6,376 nucleotides of DNA from Frankiales bacterium (GTDB lineage: Bacteria; Actinomycetota; Actinomycetes; Mycobacteriales; SCTD01), in assembly GCA_025965495.1 (NCBI GenBank), contig JAOPWW010000179.1, positions 1-6,376 of the forward strand, read 5' to 3'. The notes under the pieces were generated by a model. The model did no database searches, was not told the origin of the DNA, and saw only the letters and a program-made list of their open reading frames with translations. The translations under genes and the position numbers were made by a program. Positions 1-5,537 of this stretch are shown piece by piece (position 1 is the stretch's first letter; every line of letters begins with the position of its first letter).

Positions 1-21
1 CCCGTCTCGTCGGGAGGACTG

Positions 22-99
<78 letters not shown>

Positions 100-113
100 G
101 TCGTACGACGCAG

Positions 114-119
114 ACAGTA
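114..119 (-). promoter_or_regulatory. candidate -10 element for tRNA-Pro
   Basis: On the minus strand TACTGT fits the actinobacterial TANNNT -10 pattern and lies 14 nt before the first base of the mature tRNA, so a short 5' leader would be made and trimmed by RNase P. No convincing -35 is visible; the matching position falls in the last codons of the metallophosphoesterase gene. The leader contains a perfect 10-bp palindrome at 100-109. This is an inference from one short motif. Confidence 0.3.
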
Positions 120-138
120 CCGGAGAGGGCGGCCGTCC

Positions 139-981
139 TCACCCCGGGACCAGGGCCACCAGGGTCGCCTCGGGACGGCAGCAGAACCGGACCGGGGCGT
201 ACGGCGACGTGCCGAGGCCGGCACTGACGTGCAGCCAGCCGCGGCCGTCGCGGGTGAGGCCCCGGGCGCGGGACCGAGGCAGGTCGCAGTTCGTCAGCAG
301 CGGGCCCGCTCCGGGCAGGCGCAGCTGGCCCCCGTGGGTGTGGCCGGCGAGGACCAGGGCGTGCCCGTCGGCGGCGAACGCGTCCAGCAGCCGGCTCTGC
401 GGCGTGTGGGTCACCCCGAGCGCGAGGCCCTCGACCGGCCCGCGGACGGTGGCGTACCGGTCCCGCCGCAGGTGGGCGTCGTCGGTGCCGGTCAGGGTGA
501 GGTCGAGGTCGGGCAGGTGCAGCCGGCGGTGGGTCAGGTCGGTCCAGCCCGCGCCGCCGAGCCCGGCAGCGACCTCCTGCCAGGGGACGTCCGGGGTCCG
601 GCGCTCCACCGAGCCGCCGCGCAGGTAGTCCAGCGGCCGGGGGCGGACCGGCGAGTAGTAGTCGTTGTTGCCCGGGACGAACACGCCGGGGCAGTCGAAG
701 GACCGGACGACCTCGGTGAGCAGCGGCAGGGCGTCCAGCGCGCTGAGGTGGTCGCCGGTGCTGACGACGAGGTCGGGCGCGTGGCGGGCCAGGGCCTGCA
801 CCCAGGAGGCCCGCCGGCGCTGCCGGGCGAGCAGGTGCAGGTCGGACAGGTGCAGCACCAGCAGGGGCCGGCGCCCGCTGGGCAGGACCGGCACGCGCAC
901 CCGTCGCAGGACCGGCAGCTGCGGCTCCACGAACGGCCAGGCAGCGAGCGCTGCCCCGGCGAGCAGTGCCGTCCGCCTCAT
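139..981 (-). CDS. Metallophosphoesterase, YkuE/YaeI-like, membrane-associated or exported
   Basis: A 280-residue calcineurin-like phosphoesterase with the metal-binding motifs in order: SDLH (D47, H49), GDH (G76-D77), GNND (104-107, where most relatives have GNH[DE]), THTP (H192) and the diagnostic GHTHGGQ (213-219). Such proteins bind two metal ions and hydrolyse phosphomonoesters or diesters; the substrate here is unknown. The N-terminus has two arginines followed by a hydrophobic stretch (about residues 4-16), suggesting a signal anchor or weak Tat-like signal, with the catalytic domain from about residue 38. The ATG at 981 is preferred because it leaves a gap to the divergent yqeY start. 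An in-frame ATG at 1008 would add nine residues (MTQETTVGG) and overlap that start. The neighbourhood matches Rv3683 of M. tuberculosis, next to ponA2. Function class is firm; the start and substrate are not. Confidence 0.9.
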   Translation of the reverse strand: MRRTALLAGAALAAWPFVEPQLPVLRRVRVPVLPSGRRPLLVLHLSDLHLLARQRRRASWVQALARHAPDLVVSTGDHLSALDALPLLTEVVRSFDCPGVFVPGNNDYYSPVRPRPLDYLRGGSVERRTPDVPWQEVAAGLGGAGWTDLTHRRLHLPDLDLTLTGTDDAHLRRDRYATVRGPVEGLALGVTHTPQSRLLDAFAADGHALVLAGHTHGGQLRLPGAGPLLTNCDLPRSRARGLTRDGRGWLHVSAGLGTSPYAPVRFCCRPEATLVALVPG

Positions 982-988
982 GCCGCCG

Positions 989-998
989 ACCGTAGTCT
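989..998. promoter_or_regulatory. candidate overlapping divergent -10 elements (metallophosphoesterase / yqeY)
   Basis: On the plus strand TAGTCT (993-998) lies 8 nt before the yqeY ATG at 1007. On the minus strand TACGGT (994 down to 989) lies 7 nt before the metallophosphoesterase ATG at 981. Both fit TANNNT and share the self-complementary TA at 993-994. Neither start has a well-placed Shine-Dalgarno sequence: the minus-strand AGGAG is 15 nt from its ATG and the plus strand has none. The spacing is what leaderless actinobacterial transcripts need. Inference from sequence only; no -35 elements were identified. Confidence 0.35.
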
Positions 999-1006
999 CC
1001 TGGGTC

Positions 1007-1462
1007 ATGGGACACCTCAAGGACGAGCTGCACGCCGACCTCACCGCCGCGATGAAGGCGCAGGACGAGCTGGTCCGGGCGACGCTGCGGATGGCCCTGA
1101 CAGCGATCGGCAACGAGGAGGTCGCCGGCAAGGCGGCCCGCGCGCTGACCGACGACGAGGAGCTCGCCGTCGTCACGCGCGAGGCCAAGAAGCGGCGCGA
1201 GGCCGCCGAGGCGTTCCGCAGCGGCGGAGCCACGGACCGGGCCGAGCGCGAGCTGGCCGAGGAACGGGTCCTCACGGCCTACCTGCCGGCGCAGATGGGC
1301 GACGACGAGCTCGCCGCCCTGGTCGCGGCCGCCGTCGCGCAGGTGGGGGCGACCGGCCCGCGGCAGATGGGCGACGTCATGAAGGTCGTCCGCCCGCAGA
1401 CCGCCGGGAAGGTCGAGGGCGGCCGGCTGGCCGCGGCCGTGAAGGCCGCCCTGCCGGCCTGA
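1007..1462 (+). CDS. GatB/YqeY domain-containing protein
   Basis: A 151-residue, highly charged, mostly helical cytoplasmic protein of the GatB/YqeY family, close to the usual stand-alone length of about 150. Typical family segments are visible: an N-terminal LKDELHADLTAAMKAQD-type helix (residues 4-20), R-A-T-LRMALTAIGN (about 24-35), the EREL-EE-VLTAYLPAQM segment (about 84-102) and a C-terminal GxVMKVVRP...GKVEGGRLAAAVK segment (about 124-147). The same fold forms the tRNA-contacting C-terminal domain of GatB in the tRNA-dependent amidotransferase. Stand-alone members are presumed tRNA-related, but their role is poorly defined. The ATG at 1007 begins where family similarity begins and has no Shine-Dalgarno; a TAGTCT motif 8 nt upstream suggests a leaderless transcript. 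The stop is 7 bp from the convergent ponA2 stop. Confidence 0.9.
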   Translation: MGHLKDELHADLTAAMKAQDELVRATLRMALTAIGNEEVAGKAARALTDDEELAVVTREAKKRREAAEAFRSGGATDRAERELAEERVLTAYLPAQMGDDELAALVAAAVAQVGATGPRQMGDVMKVVRPQTAGKVEGGRLAAAVKAALPA

Positions 1463-1469
1463 CCCGCCG

Positions 1470-3761
1470 TCAGCCGCCGTTGGTGAAGATCGACACCGGC
1501 TGGCCCGGGGTCGCGGCGTCGCCGCGGCCGGGCGAGGAGTACGCGACGGTCCCGCGCGGGACGTAGTCGCCGTTGCGGGCCAGCCCGCCGTCGACCGGCT
1601 CGAAGCCGGCCGCGCGCAGGGCCGCCCGCGCCTCGCTGCGGGTCAGCCCGCGCAGGTCCGGGACGGTGCCGCTGGCGGCCTCGGCCGTCGGCAGGGCGCT
1701 CGGGTCGGGCCGGTCGAAGCGCAGCTCCGGTTCACCCTCGAGGGCGGTCCGCATGGTGAGGCGGAAGACCGCGGCCGGGACGGTGCCGCCGTAGACCTGC
1801 GCGTAGTAGCGGCCCCCGATGCGCACCCGGCGCATGGGCAGCGGCCGGCCCTTGCCCGGTCCCTCCTCGACGCTCGGCAGGCCGACCCAGACGGCGGTGG
1901 CGAGCTGCGGCGTGTAGCCGATGAACCAGGCGGCGCGCGAGGAGTTCGTGGTCCCGGTCTTGCCGGCGACGTCCCGGCCGATGGCGGCGTCGCCGCCGGT
2001 GCGGGCGCCCGGGCCCTGCACGACCCCGCGCAGGACGTCGTTGACGGTGTCGGCGACCTCGGGCTCGAGCACGCGGTCGCACTGGGGCTCGGGCACGGCG
2101 ATCGGCTTGCCGCGCTGGTCGGTGATCGACAGGACGGCCTGCGGCGTGCAGAAGGTGCCGCGGGCGGCGAAGGTCGCGTAGGCGCCGGCCATCGCGAGCG
2201 GGCTGACCTCGCTGGTCCCGAGCACGAAGCTGCCGCCGCGGTTGAGCTTGGTCCCGAGCTTGCCGTTCTCGTCGCGGACCCGCGTCACGCCCATCTTCTC
2301 GGCCAGGCCCGCCGGCCCGTCGACGCCGGTCTTCTCCAGCAGCTGCAGGTAGTAGGTGTTGACCGACTCGTGGGTCGCCTGGGGCAGGTCGAAGGTGCCG
2401 GACTCGGAGTCCGAGGCGTTGCTGATCGTGTAGTCCTCGGCCCGGCCGTCGACGTAGTTCACGAACTTCTTCGACGTGTACTCCTGCGGGGAGAAGAAGG
2501 TCGTGCTCAGCGGGATGCCCTGCTGGATGGCGTTGGCGAGCACGAACGCCTTGAACGTCGACCCGCCCTGGAAGCCGAACCCGCCGCCGACCGCCAGGTT
2601 GACCTTGGTCTGGCCGGGCTTCTCGCCGTAGGGCTGGTTGACCGCCATCGCCTTGATGTGGCCGGTCCCGGGCTCGACGACGTCGACCGCCGAGCGGGCC
2701 TGCCCCTCGGCGGGCACCCGGGCCTCGACGGCGTCCTGCGCGGCCTTGAGGACCTTGCGGTCGAGGGTGGTGCGGATCGTGAGGCCGCTGAACAGCGCCC
2801 GCTGCCGCGCCTGCAGCGTGCCGCCGAGGGCCTTGCCGACGTCGGTGGTCTCGAGCTCCTTGCGCACGTAGTCGCAGAAGAAGGCGGCCGCGCCGACTGG
2901 CGGGCTGTCGCAGCCGGTGCCGACCGGGTGGACGTCGATGCCGAGCGGGAGCTTGCTGCCCTGGGCCCGCACCGTCTCGGTGATGTAGCCGAGGTCGGCC
3001 ATCCGCTTGAGCACGAGGTTGCGCCGCACGACGACGTCGGGCGCCTTCTCGGTGTTCGTGGGGTCGAACCGGCTGGGGTTCTGGACCATCCCCGCGAGCA
3101 TCGCGCCCTGGGCGATCGTGAGCTTCTGGACCGGCTTGCCGAAGTAGTACTGGGCGGCGGCCGCGATGCCGTAGGCGCCGTTGCCGAAGTAGGCGATGTT
3201 GAGGTAGCGGATGAGGATCTCGTCCTTGGTCAGCTGCTTCTCGAGGGCCAACGCGTAGCGGGCCTCCCGGAGCTTGCGCTGCAGGGACTGCTCGGTCGCG
3301 GCCTTCTGCCCGGCGGTGTCGTGGGCCGAGGCGATCAGCGCGTTCTTCACGTACTGCTGCGTCAGCGTCGACCCGCCCTGCTGGACGCCGCCCGAGCTGG
3401 TGTTGCGGAGGGCGGCGCGCAACGTGCCCTTGGTGTCGATCCCGTTGTGGGAGTAGAAGCGGTTGTCCTCGATGGCGATGAGGGCCTTCTGGACGTGCTC
3501 CGGGACCTGGGCCAGCGAGACGTTGACCCGGTTCTCGAGGAACAGCGTGGCGATCAGGCCGCCGTGGTCGTCCAGGATCCGGGTGCGCGTCGGCGGCATC
3601 TCGTCGGTCAGGCCCGCGGGCAGCTCGAGGAAGTCGTCGGCTCCCGCCTTGGCCGCGAGGCCCACGCCTCCGACGACCGGGAAGGCCGCGCCGGCGAGCA
3701 GCAGGCCCCCCAGGACGCTCACGAGCAGGGCGGTTCCGACCCGGGACAGCGGTGACCTCAC
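1470..3761 (-). CDS. ponA2: Class A penicillin-binding protein (glycosyltransferase/transpeptidase) with PASTA domain, PonA2-like
   Basis: This 763-residue bifunctional peptidoglycan synthase has a short cytoplasmic tail and one membrane anchor (about residues 8-38). The glycosyltransferase domain (about 60-240) carries EDNRFYSHNG with catalytic E98, GGSTLTQQYVKN (129-140), RKLRE (162-166) and KDEILIRYLN (179-188). The penicillin-binding transpeptidase domain (about 345-625) carries STFK with nucleophile S401, SVN (466-468) and KTGT (601-604). One PASTA domain occupies about 699-760. All catalytic motifs are intact, so it should polymerise glycan strands from lipid II and cross-link them outside the membrane. 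Start is GTG at 3761; upstream there is no clear Shine-Dalgarno but a TACCCT -10-like motif 6 nt away. Four cysteines (284, 296, 538, 561) lie outside the membrane. Single-PASTA architecture and divergence from whiB4 match PonA2 rather than PonA1 of mycobacteria; PonA2 mutants there are sensitive to stress and survive poorly in non-growing states. Confidence 0.96.
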   Translation of the reverse strand: MRSPLSRVGTALLVSVLGGLLLAGAAFPVVGGVGLAAKAGADDFLELPAGLTDEMPPTRTRILDDHGGLIATLFLENRVNVSLAQVPEHVQKALIAIEDNRFYSHNGIDTKGTLRAALRNTSSGGVQQGGSTLTQQYVKNALIASAHDTAGQKAATEQSLQRKLREARYALALEKQLTKDEILIRYLNIAYFGNGAYGIAAAAQYYFGKPVQKLTIAQGAMLAGMVQNPSRFDPTNTEKAPDVVVRRNLVLKRMADLGYITETVRAQGSKLPLGIDVHPVGTGCDSPPVGAAAFFCDYVRKELETTDVGKALGGTLQARQRALFSGLTIRTTLDRKVLKAAQDAVEARVPAEGQARSAVDVVEPGTGHIKAMAVNQPYGEKPGQTKVNLAVGGGFGFQGGSTFKAFVLANAIQQGIPLSTTFFSPQEYTSKKFVNYVDGRAEDYTISNASDSESGTFDLPQATHESVNTYYLQLLEKTGVDGPAGLAEKMGVTRVRDENGKLGTKLNRGGSFVLGTSEVSPLAMAGAYATFAARGTFCTPQAVLSITDQRGKPIAVPEPQCDRVLEPEVADTVNDVLRGVVQGPGARTGGDAAIGRDVAGKTGTTNSSRAAWFIGYTPQLATAVWVGLPSVEEGPGKGRPLPMRRVRIGGRYYAQVYGGTVPAAVFRLTMRTALEGEPELRFDRPDPSALPTAEAASGTVPDLRGLTRSEARAALRAAGFEPVDGGLARNGDYVPRGTVAYSSPGRGDAATPGQPVSIFTNGG

Positions 3762-3767
3762 CTGCCG

Positions 3768-3773
3768 AGGGTA
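3768..3773 (-). promoter_or_regulatory. candidate -10 element for ponA2 (leaderless)
   Basis: TACCCT on the minus strand fits TANNNT and ends 6 nt before the GTG start codon at 3761, which would place the transcription start at or next to the start codon. GGGACG lies 17 nt upstream of it, inside the inverted repeat at 3784-3818, but is only a weak -35 candidate. No Shine-Dalgarno is evident, which agrees with leaderless translation. This is inference. Confidence 0.35.
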
Positions 3774-3783
3774 CGTGGGCGCG

Positions 3784-3818
3784 TCCCGACCGTCCCCGCG
3801 GACGCGGGCGCGTCGGGA
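3784..3818. repeat. nested inverted repeat upstream of ponA2
   Basis: The outer arms TCCCGAC (3784-3790) and GTCGGGA (3812-3818) are perfect complements. Directly stacked inside is CGTCC-CCGC-GGACG (3791-3804), leaving a 7-nt bulge (3805-3811). The motif CGTCGGG recurs at 3811-3817 and 3820-3826, 9 bp apart. The element covers the expected -35 region of ponA2, so it could be an operator. It could also be a structured leader if transcription begins further upstream. Chance structure is possible in DNA this GC-rich. Confidence 0.45.
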
Positions 3819-3830
3819 TCGTCGGGTCTG

Positions 3831-3846
3831 TCCGGCTCGCCCCGGA
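3831..3846. repeat. short inverted repeat in the ponA2-whiB4 intergenic region
   Basis: TCCGG (3831-3835) and CCGGA (3842-3846) are perfect arms around a 6-nt loop. Five-base GC arms are expected often by chance at this composition; it is listed because it is one of four inverted repeats in 217 bp. No function can be assigned. Confidence 0.25.
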
Positions 3847-3854
3847 TGGCCCGA

Positions 3855-3872
3855 CTGGTCCGGAAGGACTAG
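3855..3872. repeat. inverted repeat with GGAA tetraloop, intergenic
   Basis: CTGGTCC (3855-3861) pairs with GGACTAG (3866-3872) through seven positions, one of them G-T, around GGAA, a GNRA-type tetraloop in the plus-strand RNA. It lies 47 bp upstream of the candidate whiB4 -10 and about 94 bp from the ponA2 start. As DNA it is a candidate regulator site; as RNA it would matter only if a transcript begins further upstream than predicted. Confidence 0.3.
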
Positions 3873-3918
3873 CCCGCAATGCCTCCATCGGGTCCTGCCG
3901 CAGATCGATGAGCGCTCC

Positions 3919-3924
3919 TACCGT
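3919..3924 (+). promoter_or_regulatory. candidate -10 element for whiB4
   Basis: TACCGT fits TANNNT and predicts a start near 3930-3932, giving a 5' untranslated region of about 48 nt. The hexamer 17 nt upstream (TGCCGC) is not a good housekeeping -35, so an activator or alternative sigma factor may be needed, or the true promoter lies elsewhere. Inference only. Confidence 0.3.
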
Positions 3925-3927
3925 TCT

Positions 3928-3957
3928 GGGACCGGCCGCTGCCCCTTCGGCCGTCCC
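3928..3957 (+). promoter_or_regulatory. stable hairpin in the whiB4 5' leader
   Basis: GGGA (3928-3931) plus CGGCCG (3933-3938) pairs with CGGCCG (3948-3953) plus TCCC (3954-3957). This gives ten base pairs, nine of them G-C, with a single bulged C at 3932 and a 9-nt loop (3939-3947). It ends 9 nt before the Shine-Dalgarno and, if the predicted promoter is right, forms close to the 5' terminus of the mRNA. It may protect the RNA end or affect initiation, or may be a palindromic protein-binding site. The structure is seen in the sequence; the role is inferred. Confidence 0.5.
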
Positions 3958-3966
3958 CTCAGCACC

Positions 3967-3973
3967 AGGACGG
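3967..3973 (+). promoter_or_regulatory. whiB4 ribosome binding site
   Basis: AGGACGG has its AGGA core at 3967-3970, 8 nt before the ATG at 3979. It decides the start for whiB4: the frame stays open upstream, but no similarity to WhiB proteins extends there. Confidence 0.6.
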
Positions 3974-3978
3974 ACCCC

Positions 3979-4287
3979 ATGAGCACCCCCTCGCTGGACG
4001 CCACCCAGGACTGGACCGCCCTGTCGGCCTGCAAGGACGCCGACCCCGACGAGCTGTTCGTCACGGGGGCGGCGCAGAACCGGGCCAAGGCCGTCTGCAT
4101 GGGCTGCCCGGTCCGCACCGAGTGCCTGAGCGACGCCCTGGACAACCGGGTCGAGTTCGGTGTGTGGGGCGGCATGACCGAGCGCGAGCGCCGGGCGCTG
4201 CTGCGCCGCCGCCCGGACGTCACGAGCTGGAAGGCCCTGCTCGACACCGCCCGCACCGAGGCGCTGTCCCGCAGCAAGGTCAGCTGA
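3979..4287 (+). CDS. whiB4: WhiB-family Fe-S transcriptional regulator, WhiB4/WblA type
   Basis: This 102-residue protein has the four cluster-binding cysteines C18, C40, C43 and C49 in the WhiB spacing (C-x21-C-x2-C-x5-C), the G-V-W-G-G turn (61-65), and a basic C-terminal segment with RRALLRRRP (71-79) for DNA contact. Around these, D-P-D-E-L-F-V (22-28), G-A-A-Q (30-33), A-L-D-N-x-V-E-F (53-60) and G-M-T-E-R (65-69) mark the WhiB4 (mycobacteria) / WblA (Streptomyces) subgroup rather than WhiB1, 2 or 3. These proteins hold a [4Fe-4S] cluster sensitive to O2 or NO. WhiB4 tunes redox and beta-lactam responses, and WblA represses antibiotic production and is needed for sporulation. Divergent from ponA2 and convergent with bagB, as in M. 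tuberculosis and S. coelicolor. The 17-residue lead before C18 is shorter than mycobacterial WhiB4. Confidence 0.96.
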   Translation: MSTPSLDATQDWTALSACKDADPDELFVTGAAQNRAKAVCMGCPVRTECLSDALDNRVEFGVWGGMTERERRALLRRRPDVTSWKALLDTARTEALSRSKVS

Positions 4288-4301
4288 GCAGCAGCCGCAG
4301 C

Positions 4302-4326
4302 ACCGTGCGCTGAGCCGCAGCACGGT
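4302..4326. terminator. candidate bidirectional terminator between whiB4 and bagB
   Basis: ACCGTGC (4302-4308) and GCACGGT (4320-4326) form a perfect 7-bp stem around an 11-nt loop, 14 nt after the whiB4 stop and 26 bp from the bagB stop. No U-tract follows on either strand, as is common for actinobacterial terminators. The arms come from an imperfect duplication: CCGCAGCACCGT at 4295-4306 recurs as CCGCAGCACGGT at 4315-4326. Confidence 0.4.
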
Positions 4327-4352
4327 CGGACGCGAGCACCGCCGGCCGGGGC

Positions 4353-5537
4353 TCAGCCCTTCGGCAGGGCCGCCTCGGCGCCGCCGGCCAGGTCGGCCCC
4401 GACCGAGCGCAGCCCGTCGAGGTCGTGCACGTCGCCCGCCTGGGCGGCGACCTCGACGACGGGCACGGCGGGGTGCGCCCCCGTGAAGCGCTGCTGCAGC
4501 CGAGCCTCGCGGACGGCGAGCGCCGCGCGCTCGGCGTGGACCCGCAGGACGCCGGCGGTGGTCGCCGAGCCGCCGGACGCCTCGAGCCGTTCGGCAGCGG
4601 CCAGGGCGCGGTCGGCGGTGAGGACGCCCGCGGCCGTGCGGTGGACTCGGTTCACGACCAGGCCGGCCAGCGGCATCCGCTCCTCGGCAAGACGCTCGAC
4701 GAAGTAGGCGGCCTCCCGCAGCGCGTCGCGCTCGGGGGCGGCCACGACGACGAACGCCGTCCCGGGAGCCTTGAGCAGGTCGTAGGTCCCCTGGGCGCGC
4801 TCGCGGAAGCCGCCGAACATCGTCTCGAGCGCCGCCACGAACTGGCTGACGTCGCGGAGCGTCTCGCCGCCGACGATCTTGGTGATCGCGTTCGTGAAGA
4901 TGCTGAAGCCCGCCGTGACGACCTTGAGGTAGGCCTTGCCGCCGGCCTTCGCGGGCGCCAGCAGGATCCGCACCATCCGGCCGTCGAGGAAGGTCGTCAG
5001 GCGGTCGGGGGCGTCGAGGAAGTCCAGTGCCGACCGCGTCGGCGGGGTGTCGACGACGATGAGGTCCCAGGTGCCCTCGGACTTCAGCTGGCCCAGCTTC
5101 TCCATGGCCATGTACTCCTGCGTCCCCGCGAAGGAGGACGACAGCGCCTGGTAGAAGGGGTTGGTCAGGATCGCCTCGGCCTTGCCGGGCTCGGCGTGCG
5201 CCACGACGATGTCGTCGAAGGTCCGCTTCATGTCCAGCATCATGGCGTCGAGCGAGCCGCCGGCCGAGGTGTCCACGCCCTGCACCGCGCGGGGGGTGTT
5301 GTCGAGCTCGGTGAGGCCCATCGACTGCGCGAGCCGGCGGGCCGGGTCGATGGTGAGGACGACGGTCTTGCGCCCGCGCTCGGCCGCCCGCAGGGCCAGG
5401 GCCGCCGCCGTCGTGGTCTTGCCGACGCCGCCCGAGCCGGTGCAGACCAGGATCGAGGCGGTGTCGAGGGTGGCGTCGACGTCGAGCCGCGGGGTGCTGG
5501 GCGGCGTGCTGGGCGGGGTGCTGGTCGGGGTGCTCAC
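4353..5537 (-). CDS. bagB: ArsA/Get3-like ATPase, BagB (Rv3680-like)
   Basis: This 394-residue SIMIBI-class P-loop ATPase has the P-loop G-S-G-G-V-G-K-T (34-41), switch I T-I-D-P-A-R-R-L-A (62-70) with likely catalytic D64, switch II D-T-P-P-T (163-167) and V-V-N-R-V (294-298) at the adenine pocket. ArsA and Get3 normally have the deviant Walker A GKGGxGKT; here the signature lysine is S35. The only cysteine is C32, so there is no CxxC zinc site and no ArsA metalloid-binding cysteines; arsenite transport is unlikely. The first 16 residues are a four-fold S-T-P repeat outside the fold. Start is GTG at 5537, overlapping the bagA stop as GTGA, with AGGGG 5 nt upstream; no ATG, GTG or TTG codon lies between the repeat and the P-loop. 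In M. tuberculosis the homologous pair forms a complex; its substrate is unsettled. Confidence 0.93.
   Translation of the reverse strand: MSTPTSTPPSTPPSTPRLDVDATLDTASILVCTGSGGVGKTTTAAALALRAAERGRKTVVLTIDPARRLAQSMGLTELDNTPRAVQGVDTSAGGSLDAMMLDMKRTFDDIVVAHAEPGKAEAILTNPFYQALSSSFAGTQEYMAMEKLGQLKSEGTWDLIVVDTPPTRSALDFLDAPDRLTTFLDGRMVRILLAPAKAGGKAYLKVVTAGFSIFTNAITKIVGGETLRDVSQFVAALETMFGGFRERAQGTYDLLKAPGTAFVVVAAPERDALREAAYFVERLAEERMPLAGLVVNRVHRTAAGVLTADRALAAAERLEASGGSATTAGVLRVHAERAALAVREARLQQRFTGAHPAVPVVEVAAQAGDVHDLDGLRSVGADLAGGAEAALPKG

Noticed and set aside
2370..3755. 461-codon plus-strand open frame antisense to ponA2
   Set aside because: Leu/Val/Gly/Asp-rich shadow translation with no domain; it mirrors codon positions of ponA2.
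3847..3856. AdpA-like box upstream of whiB4
   Set aside because: TGGCCCGACT misses one position of the TGGCSNGWWY consensus, and a degenerate 10-mer is expected by chance.
1732..4323. 863-codon open frame on the minus strand across ponA2 and beyond whiB4
   Set aside because: It is out of frame with ponA2, rich in Arg/Pro/Gly as expected for a shadow frame in GC-rich DNA, and has no recognisable domain. The real ponA2 frame has every catalytic motif.
4353..5537. Arsenite efflux ATPase (ArsA) annotation for bagB
   Set aside because: Only one cysteine, none at metalloid-site positions, and no arsB/arsD/arsR nearby. Context and motifs fit the BagA/BagB pair.
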